From an uncultured Clostridia bacterium (GTDB lineage Bacteria > Bacillota > Clostridia > TANB77 > CAG-508), in contig CASCUT010000002.1 of NCBI GenBank assembly GCA_949155365.1, positions 46,896 through 110,895 on the forward strand: a stretch of 64,000 bases of DNA, in the 5' to 3' direction. Within the stretch, counting starts at the first letter, position 1; every line of letters begins with the position of its first letter. Of this stretch, positions 54,033 through 62,333 are shown piece by piece. Both the position numbers and the translations under genes were made by a program. The notes under the pieces are model-generated. The model saw only the letters and a list, made by a program, of their open reading frames with translations. It had not been told where the DNA came from and did no database searches.

Positions 54033-55019
54033 ATTTATATTTTAAAGATAAAATTAAAAAACTATACGAAAGATATCATAAGGGTACTTCGCATTGTAGC
54101 AGTAGCATTTATTTTAATTTTAGCAATTGTTTTATTAAAATATAAACCAAGTTATGAAGTCACAATTTCAGGAGAAAAAGTAGGCTATATTACCAATAAA
54201 AAAGAATTCGAAAAGATAGTAGATAATCAAATATTAAATCCAGAAGATGTAAGTATTGCCTATGTGGATATAGATGAAATGCCAGAGTATCATTTTTTAT
54301 TGATTCAAAACAATCAAGAAACAGCGGAAGAAGAAATTTTCCAGAAGATACAGGAAATGGCAGTTCCGACCTATAAAATGTATGCGATTACTTTAAATAA
54401 TGAAAATACAACTTATGTTAGTACAAGAGAAGAAGCAGAAGAAACGATTAACAAAATGAAAGAAGAACAAGCAAATCAATTAGAAGAAATTGAAATTGGA
54501 ATGCAAGAAATATATACGCAAGATAGAGAGAATATTCAAAGTACAGTAGAAGTTGCTTCTGCCATAAATGAAACAGAAGTAAAATTAACGGAAATTGTAG
54601 AAGAACAGACAAAAAGAAAATTGGCTACTTTGGATGGCGTCTATTTTGAAGTGAAACCAGTATCTGGTACGATTACTTCTCGTTTTGGAGCAAATGAAAG
54701 TATTCGTGATCATACTCATAAAGGAATGGATATCGCAGCACCAGCAGGAACTCCTATTAAAGTTGCAGCAGATGGAGAAGTAACATATGCAGGATGGATG
54801 GGAGGCTATGGGAATTTAGTCATTGTTTCTCATGGAAATGGGATTCAAACCTATTATGGACATTGTAGTAAATTATATGTTTCAAAAGGAGAGACAGTAA
54901 GTGCAGGAGATACCATTGGAGCAGTAGGAACAACTGGATATTCAACAGGAAACCATTTACATTTTGAAATTCGAAAAAATGGATCACAAATTAATCCACA
55001 AAAATATTTATATAAGTAA
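54033..55019 (+). CDS. M23 (LytM-type) peptidase with N-terminal membrane anchor
   Basis: In frame with the clear C-terminal peptidase, coding sense continues back to a stop at 54030 without any ATG, GTG or TTG before 54264. The N-terminus reads 'KNYTKDIIRVLRIVAVAFIL', a basic start and a membrane helix, then a domain of about 100 residues with 'YEVTISGEKVGYI'. The most likely initiator is ATT 54033, five bases after AAGGAG; ATA 54048 or a base error are alternatives. GTG 54264 would drop the helix. The M23 domain (last 125 residues) has 'HTHKGMDIAAPAGTPI', 'YGHCSKLYVSKGE' and 'GNHLHFEIR' with the zinc ligands His, Asp and His. M23 enzymes cut wall peptide cross-bridges. Confidence 0.8.
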   Translation: MYILKIKLKNYTKDIIRVLRIVAVAFILILAIVLLKYKPSYEVTISGEKVGYITNKKEFEKIVDNQILNPEDVSIAYVDIDEMPEYHFLLIQNNQETAEEEIFQKIQEMAVPTYKMYAITLNNENTTYVSTREEAEETINKMKEEQANQLEEIEIGMQEIYTQDRENIQSTVEVASAINETEVKLTEIVEEQTKRKLATLDGVYFEVKPVSGTITSRFGANESIRDHTHKGMDIAAPAGTPIKVAADGEVTYAGWMGGYGNLVIVSHGNGIQTYYGHCSKLYVSKGETVSAGDTIGAVGTTGYSTGNHLHFEIRKNGSQINPQKYLYK

Positions 55020-55021
55020 AG

Positions 55022-55056
55022 AAAAACGGTTACATCATTGTGATGTAACCGTTTTT
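55022..55056 (+). terminator. M23 peptidase terminator
   Basis: AAAAACGGTTACATCA and TGATGTAACCGTTTTT pair perfectly around TTG. Confidence 0.9.
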
Positions 55057-55082
55057 AATATGATAAAGTTTGTAGTTTTATA

Positions 55083-55334
55083 TCAATGCGGATCTATTCC
55101 CCAAATTCCAAAAGGACAGTGATCGGTATCGATTTCGTGCAAAACTTTTTCAACAGAAGGCATACAACGTTGACAATAATGCCAATCAACACGCCTACCA
55201 TTTACGCCATAGCGATAAACTTCCCACATTTTTTCTCTTACATATTCTTCGCCACAAATGTGACACTTTGTTGGAAAAAATGCATATTTAGCTTTGATTG
55301 CTTTTAACCGTTTTTGATGTTTGTCAATTTTCAT
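55083..55334 (-). CDS. Small zinc-ribbon protein, hypothetical
   Basis: The protein has 83 residues. CHICGEEYVREK and YCQRCMPS give a CxxC...CxxC zinc ribbon; 'HCPFGIWGIDPH' ends it. RBS AGGAGGTCA is present on the minus strand. No family recognised. It converges with the M23 gene. One Arg codon (codon 9) is the rare CGG. Confidence 0.7.
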   Translation of the reverse strand: MKIDKHQKRLKAIKAKYAFFPTKCHICGEEYVREKMWEVYRYGVNGRRVDWHYCQRCMPSVEKVLHEIDTDHCPFGIWGIDPH

Positions 55335-55449
55335 ATGAAATGACCTCCTAACAATTGTTTTGTGAGATAAAAAAGTTCATAATGAGATTATAGCATATGT
55401 TATGTAAAATGTAAATAAAATTTTTAGATTTTTTATGATAAAGTCTTCT

Positions 55450-55530
55450 TAGACAACGGGATTAGACAACGGGACGGAGATTTTTGACATGACATGGGGA
55501 TAGACATGGGGACGGAGATTTTGTCTCGCC
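55450..55530. repeat. R1 repeat cluster
   Basis: GACAACGGGACGGAGATTTT and GACATGGGGACGGAGATTTT plus partial copies in direct orientation, GACA units repeating. It is the main content of the spacer between the zinc-ribbon and htrA genes. Confidence 0.75.
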
Positions 55531-55553
55531 TTTCGCATAATATTGTTCATAAT

Positions 55554-55584
55554 AAAAAAAGTAGCTAAGTTCTTTAGCTACTTT
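55554..55584 (-). terminator. htrA terminator
   Basis: AAAGTAGCTAA and TTAGCTACTTT pair around GTTCT; on the minus strand a T run follows. It is about 145 bases downstream of the htrA stop. Confidence 0.8.
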
Positions 55585-55728
55585 CGAAAATAAAAGGGGA
55601 TGTTTTTCTGATTTAGTTAATAAATAAAAAGGGTAAACATATTTATTAACTATGATTATAATATATCAATGTTATTTGTCCTTTTTGTGAACAAATAGGA
55701 AACATTTTGAGGATAAATTCTTAATATT

Positions 55729-56979
55729 TTATTGTTCTTGCAAAGTAAGTTTTATTTCTTTTTCACTATTGTTACGATAAATCGTTAAAGAAATTTCATC
55801 TCCAATTTCATGAGTATTTTTCACTTCATTTAATTCTTGCATTGTCGTAATGTCTTTGCCATCGATTTTGGTAATGACATCTCCTATCTTTAAACCAGCT
55901 TTTTCAGCAGATGAAAATTCCTCAACAGAAAGAACATAAACACCAACAACTAAATGATTGGCTTCTGCTGTTTTTTGGTCTAAATCTCTACCAGAAATTC
56001 CAATATAAGGTCTTTTTACTTTATTAAATTGAATTAATTGTTCATAAATAGGAGTGGTAGCGTTAATTGGAATAGCAAATCCCATTCCTTCAATTCCAGA
56101 ACCAGACATCTTTAAGGTGTTAATACCAATGACCTGCCCTTTACTATTTACTAAAGCTCCACCACTATTTCCAGAATTAATAGCTGTATCGGTTTGAATT
56201 AAGTTGTAAGTTTTTCCATCTGTTGTAACACTTCGATTAACCGCACTAATAATACCAGAAGAAACACTGCTTTGCATTCCTAAAGGATTTCCAACAGCCA
56301 TAGCAAACTCTCCTACCTGAAGACTATCTGAATTACCAAGTTCAGCAGCAGTTAGCCCTGTTTTATTAATCTTGATAACTGCTAAATCTGTTTCTTCATC
56401 AGTTCCTACAATAGTACCTTCATATTCGGTTTCATCTTGATATAAATAAACAATGATTTTATTGGCTTTTCCTACTTCATAAAAAGAAGAACCAGAACTA
56501 GAATTAAGAATATGGTTATTTGTTAAAATATAGCCATCTTCACTAATAATAACACCAGATCCTTCCGCAGTTGCAGTGCTAGTTTGTCGATAAAAAATAG
56601 AAGAAACAGAATATTCTACTTTAATACCAACAACAGAAGGTTGAACTTTTTGTGCAACAGAAATGCCAGTAGCTGAAAAATCTTCTAGCGAAATAAGAGA
56701 AGTATTAAAAGAAGAACTAGTATTGTTACTGTTAGTCAAAGGGCTACTACTTTGTTTGTCTGTCTGAAAGAATAAGTGAGTACGGATACTAGGAATCGCT
56801 AAGACCCCTCCTAAAATAACGCCAGCACCCACCATACCAGAAACAAATGGGATAACTACTTGCTTTCCAAAATGAAAGTTTCCCTTTTTTGATTTATTAG
56901 AAAATTCAGAAACCGTAGTATAAGACTTATTAGAATTTTCTACTTTTTCTCCCTCTATAAATTGATTTTCGTTTTCCAT
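55729..56979 (-). CDS. htrA: HtrA-type serine protease (S1C) with PDZ domain
   Basis: The protein has 416 residues. A cytoplasmic N-terminal 50 residues precede a membrane helix (about 40-65), then a Ser/Thr/Asn linker. The trypsin-like domain has the triad visible as His in ILTNNHIL, Asp in ETDLAVIKI and Ser in INSGNSGGALV. One PDZ domain (about 310-410) includes 'GIEGMGFAIPI', 'PYIGISGRDLD', 'AGLKIGDVITKIDGKDI'. It is the membrane-anchored quality-control protease of the HtrA/HtrB type, acting on misfolded exported proteins. I chose the ATG at 56979 with RBS AAAGGAG; the frame could extend to 57009. Confidence 0.95.
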   Translation of the reverse strand: MENENQFIEGEKVENSNKSYTTVSEFSNKSKKGNFHFGKQVVIPFVSGMVGAGVILGGVLAIPSIRTHLFFQTDKQSSSPLTNSNNTSSSFNTSLISLEDFSATGISVAQKVQPSVVGIKVEYSVSSIFYRQTSTATAEGSGVIISEDGYILTNNHILNSSSGSSFYEVGKANKIIVYLYQDETEYEGTIVGTDEETDLAVIKINKTGLTAAELGNSDSLQVGEFAMAVGNPLGMQSSVSSGIISAVNRSVTTDGKTYNLIQTDTAINSGNSGGALVNSKGQVIGINTLKMSGSGIEGMGFAIPINATTPIYEQLIQFNKVKRPYIGISGRDLDQKTAEANHLVVGVYVLSVEEFSSAEKAGLKIGDVITKIDGKDITTMQELNEVKNTHEIGDEISLTIYRNNSEKEIKLTLQEQ

Positions 56980-57002
56980 AACAAAACTCCTTTCTATCTG
57001 TG

Positions 57003-57124
57003 TGTCCAAAAGGGACGTTTCTTTTTGGATAATCTATCCCTTTTGGCTACTTTTTTCTATTTTTGATAATATAGACAATACCATTTGGGACAGATTACCC
57101 AAATGGAAACGTCCCTTTTGGACA
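57003..57124. repeat. R3 repeat, inverted pair with inner stems
   Basis: TGTCCAAAAGGGACGTTTC (57003-57021) is the reverse complement of 57106-57124. Inside, CCATTTGGG pairs with CCCAAATGG (57080-57105), and the other side has GGATAATCTATCC. The core GGGACG is shared with R1 and R2. It lies between divergent htrA and the small pilin-like gene. Confidence 0.75.
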
Positions 57125-57175
57125 TTATCATACAGGACAAATGTGAAAATTGTGTGAAAATAATGTTATAAGATA

Positions 57176-57204
57176 TTGATTTTGTTTTCTAATCAAGATA
57201 TAAT
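57176..57204 (+). promoter_or_regulatory. Promoter of the small pilin-like gene
   Basis: TTGATT, 17 bases, TATAAT, 30 bases before the ATG. Confidence 0.78.
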
Positions 57205-57233
57205 AAAGAAACTACAAAAAGGAGGAAAAATAG

Positions 57234-57722
57234 ATGAAAAATCAAAAGGGAATGGGACATCTAATGTTAATTCTATGTATTGTCATCATTCTATTAGTAA
57301 TGGGAACTATCCTTTATTTTGCAAAAGAGAAAGTAGAAGAAGAGACCATTCAAACGTATGAGACAGATATGCTGTTAATTCAAGGAAAAACAAAAGTATT
57401 ATCACAAGAAGCTACGATAGAGAAAAAGGATGAATTGCTAAAAGGAAGAAAAATAGAAGAGTGTTTGGAAGAAGAAGAAATAAAAAACTTACTAGAAAAA
57501 CAAATTTTATTACAAGAAGAGCCTAGTTTTTCGAAATATTATATTTTAGAAAAAGCCAATTTAGAAGAAATGGGATTAGGGAATATTCAATTAAAAGAAG
57601 GATATTTTATTGTAAACTATGATACCGATGAAATTATTTATGCCAAAGGAATTAAAGTAGGAGATAAAACATATTACAAATTATCAGAATTAAAAGAAGA
57701 AACAGAAAAAGAAGAAAAATAA
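57234..57722 (+). CDS. Small pilin-like protein
   Basis: The protein has 162 residues. MKNQKG then a hydrophobic helix 'MGHLMLILCIVIILLVMGTI' and an amphipathic stalk; the outer part is Glu/Lys/Leu-rich and helical ('KVLSQEATIEKKDELLKG'), then a small fold around 'LGNIQLKEGYFIVNYDTDEIIYAKGI'. Position +5 after the Gly is Met-Gly-His-Leu-Met, so no Glu. RBS AAGGAGG. Fourth member of the pilin-like group here. It could instead be a plain membrane-anchored protein. Confidence 0.6.
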   Translation: MKNQKGMGHLMLILCIVIILLVMGTILYFAKEKVEEETIQTYETDMLLIQGKTKVLSQEATIEKKDELLKGRKIEECLEEEEIKNLLEKQILLQEEPSFSKYYILEKANLEEMGLGNIQLKEGYFIVNYDTDEIIYAKGIKVGDKTYYKLSELKEETEKEEK

Positions 57723-57735
57723 GGAATACAAAAAG

Positions 57736-57776
57736 AAAAATTTTGACAATCAAAACGCAAATTGTCAAAATTTTTT
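57736..57776 (+). terminator. Terminator after the small pilin-like gene
   Basis: AATTTTGACAAT and ATTGTCAAAATT pair around a ten-base loop and are followed by T residues. Confidence 0.85.
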
Positions 57777-57801
57777 ATTTTCGTGAAAAGAGGAAAATAA
57801 A

Positions 57802-58437
57802 ATGAAAGAAAAAGAAATAGAAAGATTAAGCATACTAAAACAAATGGAAATGAAACTTTATGAAGAAGGAATAGAAACGATTTGTGGGATTGATGAAGCA
57901 GGAAGAGGGCCACTAGCAGGGCCTGTAGTAGTAGCTGCTGTTATTATGCCAAAAGATTCGATGATAGAAGGAGTAAACGATTCCAAAAAAATATCAGAAA
58001 AGAAAAGAGAAGCTTTATATGAACAAATAATAGAAGAAGCAATCAGTTATGCAGTAGGAATTATTGACCAAAAGGAAATCGATGAAATTAATATTTTAAA
58101 TGCAACAAAAAAAGGACTAACATTAGCAATTAAAGGACTAGAAACAAAACCAGAAAGAATTTTAGTAGATGCCCTAACGAACATCGATACTTGTCATATT
58201 CCATATACTTCTATTATTAAAGGGGATGCAAAAAGTTATTCGATAGCATCTGCTTCCATTATTGCAAAAGTGACAAGAGATAGAATTATGCGTGAGTGGG
58301 ATGAAATATATCCACAATATGGTTTTGAAAAACACAAAGGATATGGAACTAAGACCCATATAGAAGCAATCAAAGAAAATGGAATATGTCCATTACACCG
58401 ATTATCCTTTGTAAAAAATATAATATCACATCCATAA
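57802..58437 (+). CDS. rnhB: Ribonuclease HII
   Basis: The protein has 211 residues. 'CGIDEAGRGPLAGPVVVAAVI' gives the catalytic Asp31 and Glu32; 'DSKKISEKKREALYEQI', 'ILVDALTNI', 'SIASASIIAKVTRDR' and 'YGFEKHKGYGTKTH' complete the family pattern. It removes RNA from RNA-DNA hybrids. It is followed by pdp after 16 bases, an operon by spacing. Confidence 0.96.
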   Translation: MKEKEIERLSILKQMEMKLYEEGIETICGIDEAGRGPLAGPVVVAAVIMPKDSMIEGVNDSKKISEKKREALYEQIIEEAISYAVGIIDQKEIDEINILNATKKGLTLAIKGLETKPERILVDALTNIDTCHIPYTSIIKGDAKSYSIASASIIAKVTRDRIMREWDEIYPQYGFEKHKGYGTKTHIEAIKENGICPLHRLSFVKNIISHP

Positions 58438-58453
58438 AAAGGAGGAAAATGGT

Positions 58454-59752
58454 ATGAATATTCTAGAAATGATAGCAAAAAAGCAAAAAAAGCAAGAACT
58501 AACAAAAGAAGAAATAGAATACTTTATCGAAGGATATACAAAGGAGAGCATTCCTGACTATCAAGTGGCAGGATTAGTAATGGCAATTTATATCAATGGA
58601 ATGTCAATGGAAGAAACGACGAACCTAACACTAGCTATGGCAAATTCTGGAGAGGTATTGGATTTAACAGAACTAGGAATTGTAGTAGATAAACACAGTA
58701 CAGGAGGCGTGGGAGATAAGATTACTTTAATTCTAATGCCAATTATGTCTGCACTAGGTGTTCCAGTTGCTAAAATGTCAGGGAGAGGATTAGGTTTTAC
58801 AGGAGGAACAGCAGATAAATTAGAAGCTATTCCAGGCTATCAAACCAACTTATCAATAGAAAAGTTTAAACAAAATGTAAAAGAGATAGGAATTAGTTTA
58901 ATAACACAAACTGGGAATTTAGCGCCAGCAGATAAAAAATTGTATGCACTAAGAGATGCTATTTCTTGTACAGATAGTATTCCTTTAATTGCTTCTAGTA
59001 TTATGAGTAAAAAAATAGCATCAGGAGCAAGTAAAATTGTATTAGATGTTACTTGTGGAAATGGGGCTTTTATGAAAACAAAAGAGGAAGCGGTAGAACT
59101 TGCTAAAGTAATGAAACAAATTGGAAATTTGGCAGGAAAAGAAACCGTGTGTATCATCACCAATATGGAAGAACCATTAGGATATAGTGTAGGAAACACA
59201 TTAGAAATTATAGAAACATTAGAAGCCTTAAAAGGAAACATGCTACCAGATGTAAAAGAAGTAGTATTAACCTTAGGAAGCTATATCTTAAAACTAGCAG
59301 GAAAAGGCGACAATATTGAGGAAAATAAGGCAAAAATAGAAATGTGTTTACTATCTAACTTAGCTTATGAAAAATTCATAGAATTAGTAGAAAAGCAAGA
59401 AGGAGATGCCTCTTATTGCAGACATCCAAATCAATTAAAAAAAGCAGAAAAATTCGTGTATGTAACAAAACAAGAAGAAGGATACATTAAAGAAATGCGA
59501 GCAGAGCTAATTGGAAAAGTGGCATGTTACTTAGGGGCGGGAAGAACCAAAAAAGAAGATAGTATAGACATGACAGCAGGAGTCATACTAAACAAAAAGG
59601 TAGGCGATTATGTAGAAAAAGGAGAAGTAATTGCAACCTTATATACCAATGATATTACCAAAATAGAAGAAGCAAGAAAAAGGATGGAAGAAGCAATTAA
59701 AATAACAGAAGAAAAGCCAAAAAAAGAGAAAATGATTTTAGAAATTATCTAA
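58454..59752 (+). CDS. pdp: Pyrimidine-nucleoside phosphorylase
   Basis: The protein has 432 residues. 'VDKHSTGGVGDKITLILMPIMSALGVPVAKMSGRGLGFTGGTADKLEAIPGY' is the phosphate and nucleoside binding block of thymidine/pyrimidine phosphorylases; 'SSIMSKKIASGASKIVLDVTCGNGAFM' follows. Phosphorolysis of thymidine or uridine yields base plus (deoxy)ribose-1-phosphate for salvage. Whether it prefers thymidine alone (deoA) or both (pdp) cannot be seen; Gram-positive homologues are usually Pdp. RBS AAGGAGG. Confidence 0.95.
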   Translation: MNILEMIAKKQKKQELTKEEIEYFIEGYTKESIPDYQVAGLVMAIYINGMSMEETTNLTLAMANSGEVLDLTELGIVVDKHSTGGVGDKITLILMPIMSALGVPVAKMSGRGLGFTGGTADKLEAIPGYQTNLSIEKFKQNVKEIGISLITQTGNLAPADKKLYALRDAISCTDSIPLIASSIMSKKIASGASKIVLDVTCGNGAFMKTKEEAVELAKVMKQIGNLAGKETVCIITNMEEPLGYSVGNTLEIIETLEALKGNMLPDVKEVVLTLGSYILKLAGKGDNIEENKAKIEMCLLSNLAYEKFIELVEKQEGDASYCRHPNQLKKAEKFVYVTKQEEGYIKEMRAELIGKVACYLGAGRTKKEDSIDMTAGVILNKKVGDYVEKGEVIATLYTNDITKIEEARKRMEEAIKITEEKPKKEKMILEII

Positions 59753-59787
59753 CAATACCTTAAAAGGATTAAAATAGCATGAATTAA

Positions 59788-59805
59788 GTATTGTTTAAAC
59801 AATAC
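59788..59805. promoter_or_regulatory. 18-bp perfect palindrome
   Basis: GTATTGTTTAAACAATAC, with another half site AACAATACC 40 bases upstream at the pdp stop. Possible operator or a weak stem; its function is unknown. Confidence 0.35.
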
Positions 59806-59811
59806 CAAAAT

Positions 59812-59854
59812 AAGAGAGAATGTTAACAAAGTAAATCGTTAACATTCTCTTTTA
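59812..59854 (+). terminator. rnhB-pdp terminator
   Basis: GAGAATGTTAAC and GTTAACATTCTC pair around AAAGTAAATC and are followed by TTTTAAT. Confidence 0.85.
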
Positions 59855-59870
59855 ATACTAAGATACAGAC

Positions 59871-60140
59871 TTATAATTCAATACTAATATTTCCAATATT
59901 GCCAATTTCTAATTTAGAAGCAATGGAAGAAAAATCCTTTTGCTCTAAAAAACGATTTAAATTCTTAGCAGAAATACCAGTATTAGTAGCTAAAATATCA
60001 ATTGAATTAGGACAATCATTTTCAGCTAAGAAATTTTTTAATTTCGATAATTCTGCAATATCTTTTGGTTCACAATTAGGGCAAACATTATGACTAGATG
60101 CAAAAAAAGCACCACATCTTTTACATTTATTTAATTCCAT
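59871..60140 (-). CDS. Zinc-ribbon/HTH protein, YvyF-like
   Basis: The protein has 89 residues. 'CKRCGAFFASSHNVCPNCEP' is a CxxC...CxxC ribbon; residues about 25-70 ('LSKLKNFLAENDCPNSIDILATNTGISAKNLNRFLEQK') resemble a MerR/HTH-like helix bundle. This order matches B. subtilis YvyF, a protein of the flagellar anti-sigma region, though no flagellar gene is near. RBS AGGAGG. Single gene, convergent with pdp. Confidence 0.65.
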   Translation of the reverse strand: MELNKCKRCGAFFASSHNVCPNCEPKDIAELSKLKNFLAENDCPNSIDILATNTGISAKNLNRFLEQKDFSSIASKLEIGNIGNISIEL

Positions 60141-60279
60141 TTTAATTCCTCCTTATTATACAAAAAATGCAACATTATTTTACATTTTGACATCATTCTA
60201 TCATAAAGACCAAAAAAGTGCAATCATTTTTATACAAGAAAAAAGCTTAAAAAACAAAAATTTTATCTACCATAATTTT

Positions 60280-60309
60280 AGCCTAATAGAAGAACTCTGC
60301 TATTAGGCT
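60280..60309 (-). terminator. Minus-strand terminator-like hairpin
   Basis: AGCCTAATAG and CTATTAGGCT pair perfectly around ten bases; on the minus strand it overlaps the stop of the short remnant ORF and is followed by AAAATTATGG, so the T run is weak. Confidence 0.6.
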
Positions 60310-60398
60310 TCTTTGGAAGGAATATTCTTTACTTGTTCAATAAATTCTTTATTGGCATCTAACAATTTTTCAATTAATGTAATTTGAGAATAAGACAT
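60303..60398 (-). pseudogene. Possible gene remnant, 31 codons
   Basis: ATG inside an R1 element leads to 'MSYSQITLIEKLLDANKEFI', then 11 more residues and a stop within a hairpin. It resembles a helical protein start, loosely like beta-carbonic anhydrases, but is too short to assign. The repeat probably replaced its upstream part, or it is not a gene. Confidence 0.25.
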
Positions 60399-60462
60399 GG
60401 GGACGGAGATTTTAAGACATGGGGACTAAGACATGGGGACGGAGATTTTGTCTATAGGATTT
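60395..60462. repeat. R1 repeat cluster
   Basis: GACATGGGGACGGAGATTTT twice with a partial copy between, in direct orientation, ending TGTCTATAGG. Rest of the spacer 60463-60757 is AT-rich with no gene seen; ACACAATATGCGTGTAGG near 60550 forms a weak stem. Confidence 0.75.
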
Positions 60463-60757
60463 AGAATGTTTTGGATAGAATAATCCAGAAAAATAGAAGG
60501 TACTTTTTCAATAGAAAATTTGAAAAAAATTTATTAGATAACATACCTACACAATATGCGTGTAGGTCTAAAAGTTTATAGATATTAGTTAAATAGATTT
60601 CCTTAAGTTTAGCCAACTGTAAAATAAAAGAAGGAGATTTATAAAAATACACAAAACAGTTTCGTACATAGTATATAGAATTGCTTGCATTCCAATATAA
60701 GTAAATGAAAATATGCGATAAAATACACATAAAAGATACTAGAAAAACAAAAAGTAC

Positions 60758-60787
60758 TTGACATTTTTTTTATATATGCAGTATGAT
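60758..60787 (+). promoter_or_regulatory. Rubrerythrin promoter
   Basis: TTGACA, 18 bases, TATGAT, about 35 bases before the ATG. Confidence 0.72.
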
Positions 60788-60822
60788 AAAAACTGAAAAA
60801 AGTAAAAATAGGAGGTAATAAA

Positions 60823-61368
60823 ATGAAAGCATATGTATGTAAAATATGTGGATATATCCACTTTGGAGAGGAAGCACCAGAAAAATGTCCTCAATGTGGA
60901 GCAGGAAAAGATAAATTCGTAGAAAAAGAAGAATCACAAGCCAATAGCTATGTTGACGAACACAGAATTGGAGTAGCACAAGGATTAGACGAAGAAGTAG
61001 TAAAAGGATTAAAAGATAATTTTATGGGCGAATGTACCGAAGTAGGAATGTACTTAGCCATGAGCCGTCAAGCAGATAGAGAAGGCTACCCAGAAGTAGC
61101 AGAAGCCTTCAAACGATATGCCTTTGAAGAAGCGGAACATGCAGCAAAATTTGCAGAACTATTAGGAGAAGTCGTATACCCAGATACAAAGAAAAACCTA
61201 CAATTAAGAGCAGAAGCAGAATGCGGAGCATGCATGGGCAAAAAGGAACTAGCAACAAGAGCAAAAGAACTAGGATACGATGCAATCCACGACACCGTAC
61301 ACGAAATGTGCAAAGACGAAGCTAGACATGGAAGAGGATTTGAAGGATTATTAAAAAGATATTTCTAA
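60823..61368 (+). CDS. rbr: Reverse rubrerythrin
   Basis: The protein has 181 residues. The rubredoxin domain is N-terminal (Cys6, Cys9, Cys22 and Cys25: CKICG and CPQCG), the ferritin-like diiron domain C-terminal ('[48 protein letters not shown]', '[18 protein letters not shown]'). This order defines reverse rubrerythrins, which detoxify peroxide and oxygen in clostridia. RBS AGGAGG. It is monocistronic with a strong promoter and terminator. Confidence 0.96.
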   Translation: MKAYVCKICGYIHFGEEAPEKCPQCGAGKDKFVEKEESQANSYVDEHRIGVAQGLDEEVVKGLKDNFMGECTEVGMYLAMSRQADREGYPEVAEAFKRYAFEEAEHAAKFAELLGEVVYPDTKKNLQLRAEAECGACMGKKELATRAKELGYDAIHDTVHEMCKDEARHGRGFEGLLKRYF

Positions 61369-61370
61369 AT

Positions 61371-61411
61371 AAAAAGGAGATTTTTGGGACGTACCTAAAA
61401 ATCTCTTTTTG
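61371..61411 (+). terminator. Rubrerythrin terminator
   Basis: AAAAGGAGATTTTTGGG and CCTAAAAATCTCTTTTT pair with small mismatches around ACGTA. Confidence 0.88.
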
Positions 61412-61457
61412 ATGAAAAATAAAACATTAAAAAGTGAGAGCAAACGAAAAGAAACTA

Positions 61458-61486
61458 TTGTAAAATAACATAGAAGATGTTATAAT
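61458..61486 (+). promoter_or_regulatory. Promoter of the 190-residue membrane protein
   Basis: TTGTAA, 17 bases, TATAAT, about 65 bases before the ATG. Confidence 0.72.
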
Positions 61487-61552
61487 AAAAAAGTCACTAA
61501 TGGTAGAAAAAATAGTAAAAATCAAGATTCTAATTAGAAGGGAGACATTACT

Positions 61553-62125
61553 ATGGGCAAAAAATTATATGAACTAAACAGCAAAATAATTGGCATCAAA
61601 TTTGGGCGGATGTTTACTTCTTTATCTACTATTTGGTTTGCTATTTTGATTATCTTTTATACAATGAATGGAGAATGGAAAAATGTAACGTATTATCCAG
61701 AAAAAGAATATCAGGTGTTAGAACAGGAAGCAAAGCGATTAATTCAGGAAGGTGATTCTATTGAAAAATGGAAAACAGAGTATCATTATATTATTCGATA
61801 TTATGATAATAAAACCAAGGAAATAGAATTTGAACTATGTGATACGGATTACAAATTGTACAATCCTAATAATGCTAGTAATAAATATCAATGGCGAAGT
61901 TTTATAAGAATAACTGCAAAAGGAAAAGTGGACGATAGTAGCAATGAAAAAATAGAAACAGTAAGAAGCCAAAAAAGTGCAGTAAAAAATATGATGGGAG
62001 AAATATTTATATTAATATGGATGCCAATAATGCTAGCACTTATGATACAGTTAGTAATATATATGTTGGCGAGTATATATATATGGATTTATCCTCGAAT
62101 GTCCAAAAGAACCGAACAAAAGTAA
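61553..62125 (+). CDS. Hypothetical two-pass membrane protein
   Basis: The protein has 190 residues. One membrane helix near 22-40, an outer domain (about 45-145) with 'YQVLEQEAKRLIQEGDSIEKWKTEYHYIIRYY' and many Tyr, then a second hydrophobic region (about 148-180). RBS GGGAGA. No family recognised. One codon (19) is the rare CGG. Confidence 0.65.
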   Translation: MGKKLYELNSKIIGIKFGRMFTSLSTIWFAILIIFYTMNGEWKNVTYYPEKEYQVLEQEAKRLIQEGDSIEKWKTEYHYIIRYYDNKTKEIEFELCDTDYKLYNPNNASNKYQWRSFIRITAKGKVDDSSNEKIETVRSQKSAVKNMMGEIFILIWMPIMLALMIQLVIYMLASIYIWIYPRMSKRTEQK

Positions 62126-62186
62126 ATGAAAAAGAGGATAAAGGATAAAATTAAAATTCAACTTTATAAATTTTTCCATAAAAGGC

Positions 62187-62215
62187 TTGCATTTGCAGGT
62201 CTTTTATGTTACAAT
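62187..62215 (+). promoter_or_regulatory. rpsB promoter
   Basis: TTGCAT, 17 bases, TACAAT with extended TG. About 118 bases of leader follow before rpsB. Confidence 0.75.
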
Positions 62216-62333
62216 AAAAGGCGTTAAAAAATACACACACTTTCACGAGTTAAAAAAGTGTGCTTTTCAAAAGAAAAGTCTTTTTCAATGTTTGTAATGA
62301 AAGTGGAGGCGTAACAAAAAGGAGGAATAAAAA
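62216..62333 (+). promoter_or_regulatory. rpsB leader with mutually exclusive stems
   Basis: CACACTTT (62236-62243) can pair with AAAGTGTG (62255-62262), or the overlapping CACTTTCA (62238-62245) with TGAAAGTG (62298-62305), close to the RBS AAGGAGG. The two pairings exclude one another, so this may be an S2-responsive leader. The structure is read by eye. Confidence 0.5.
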
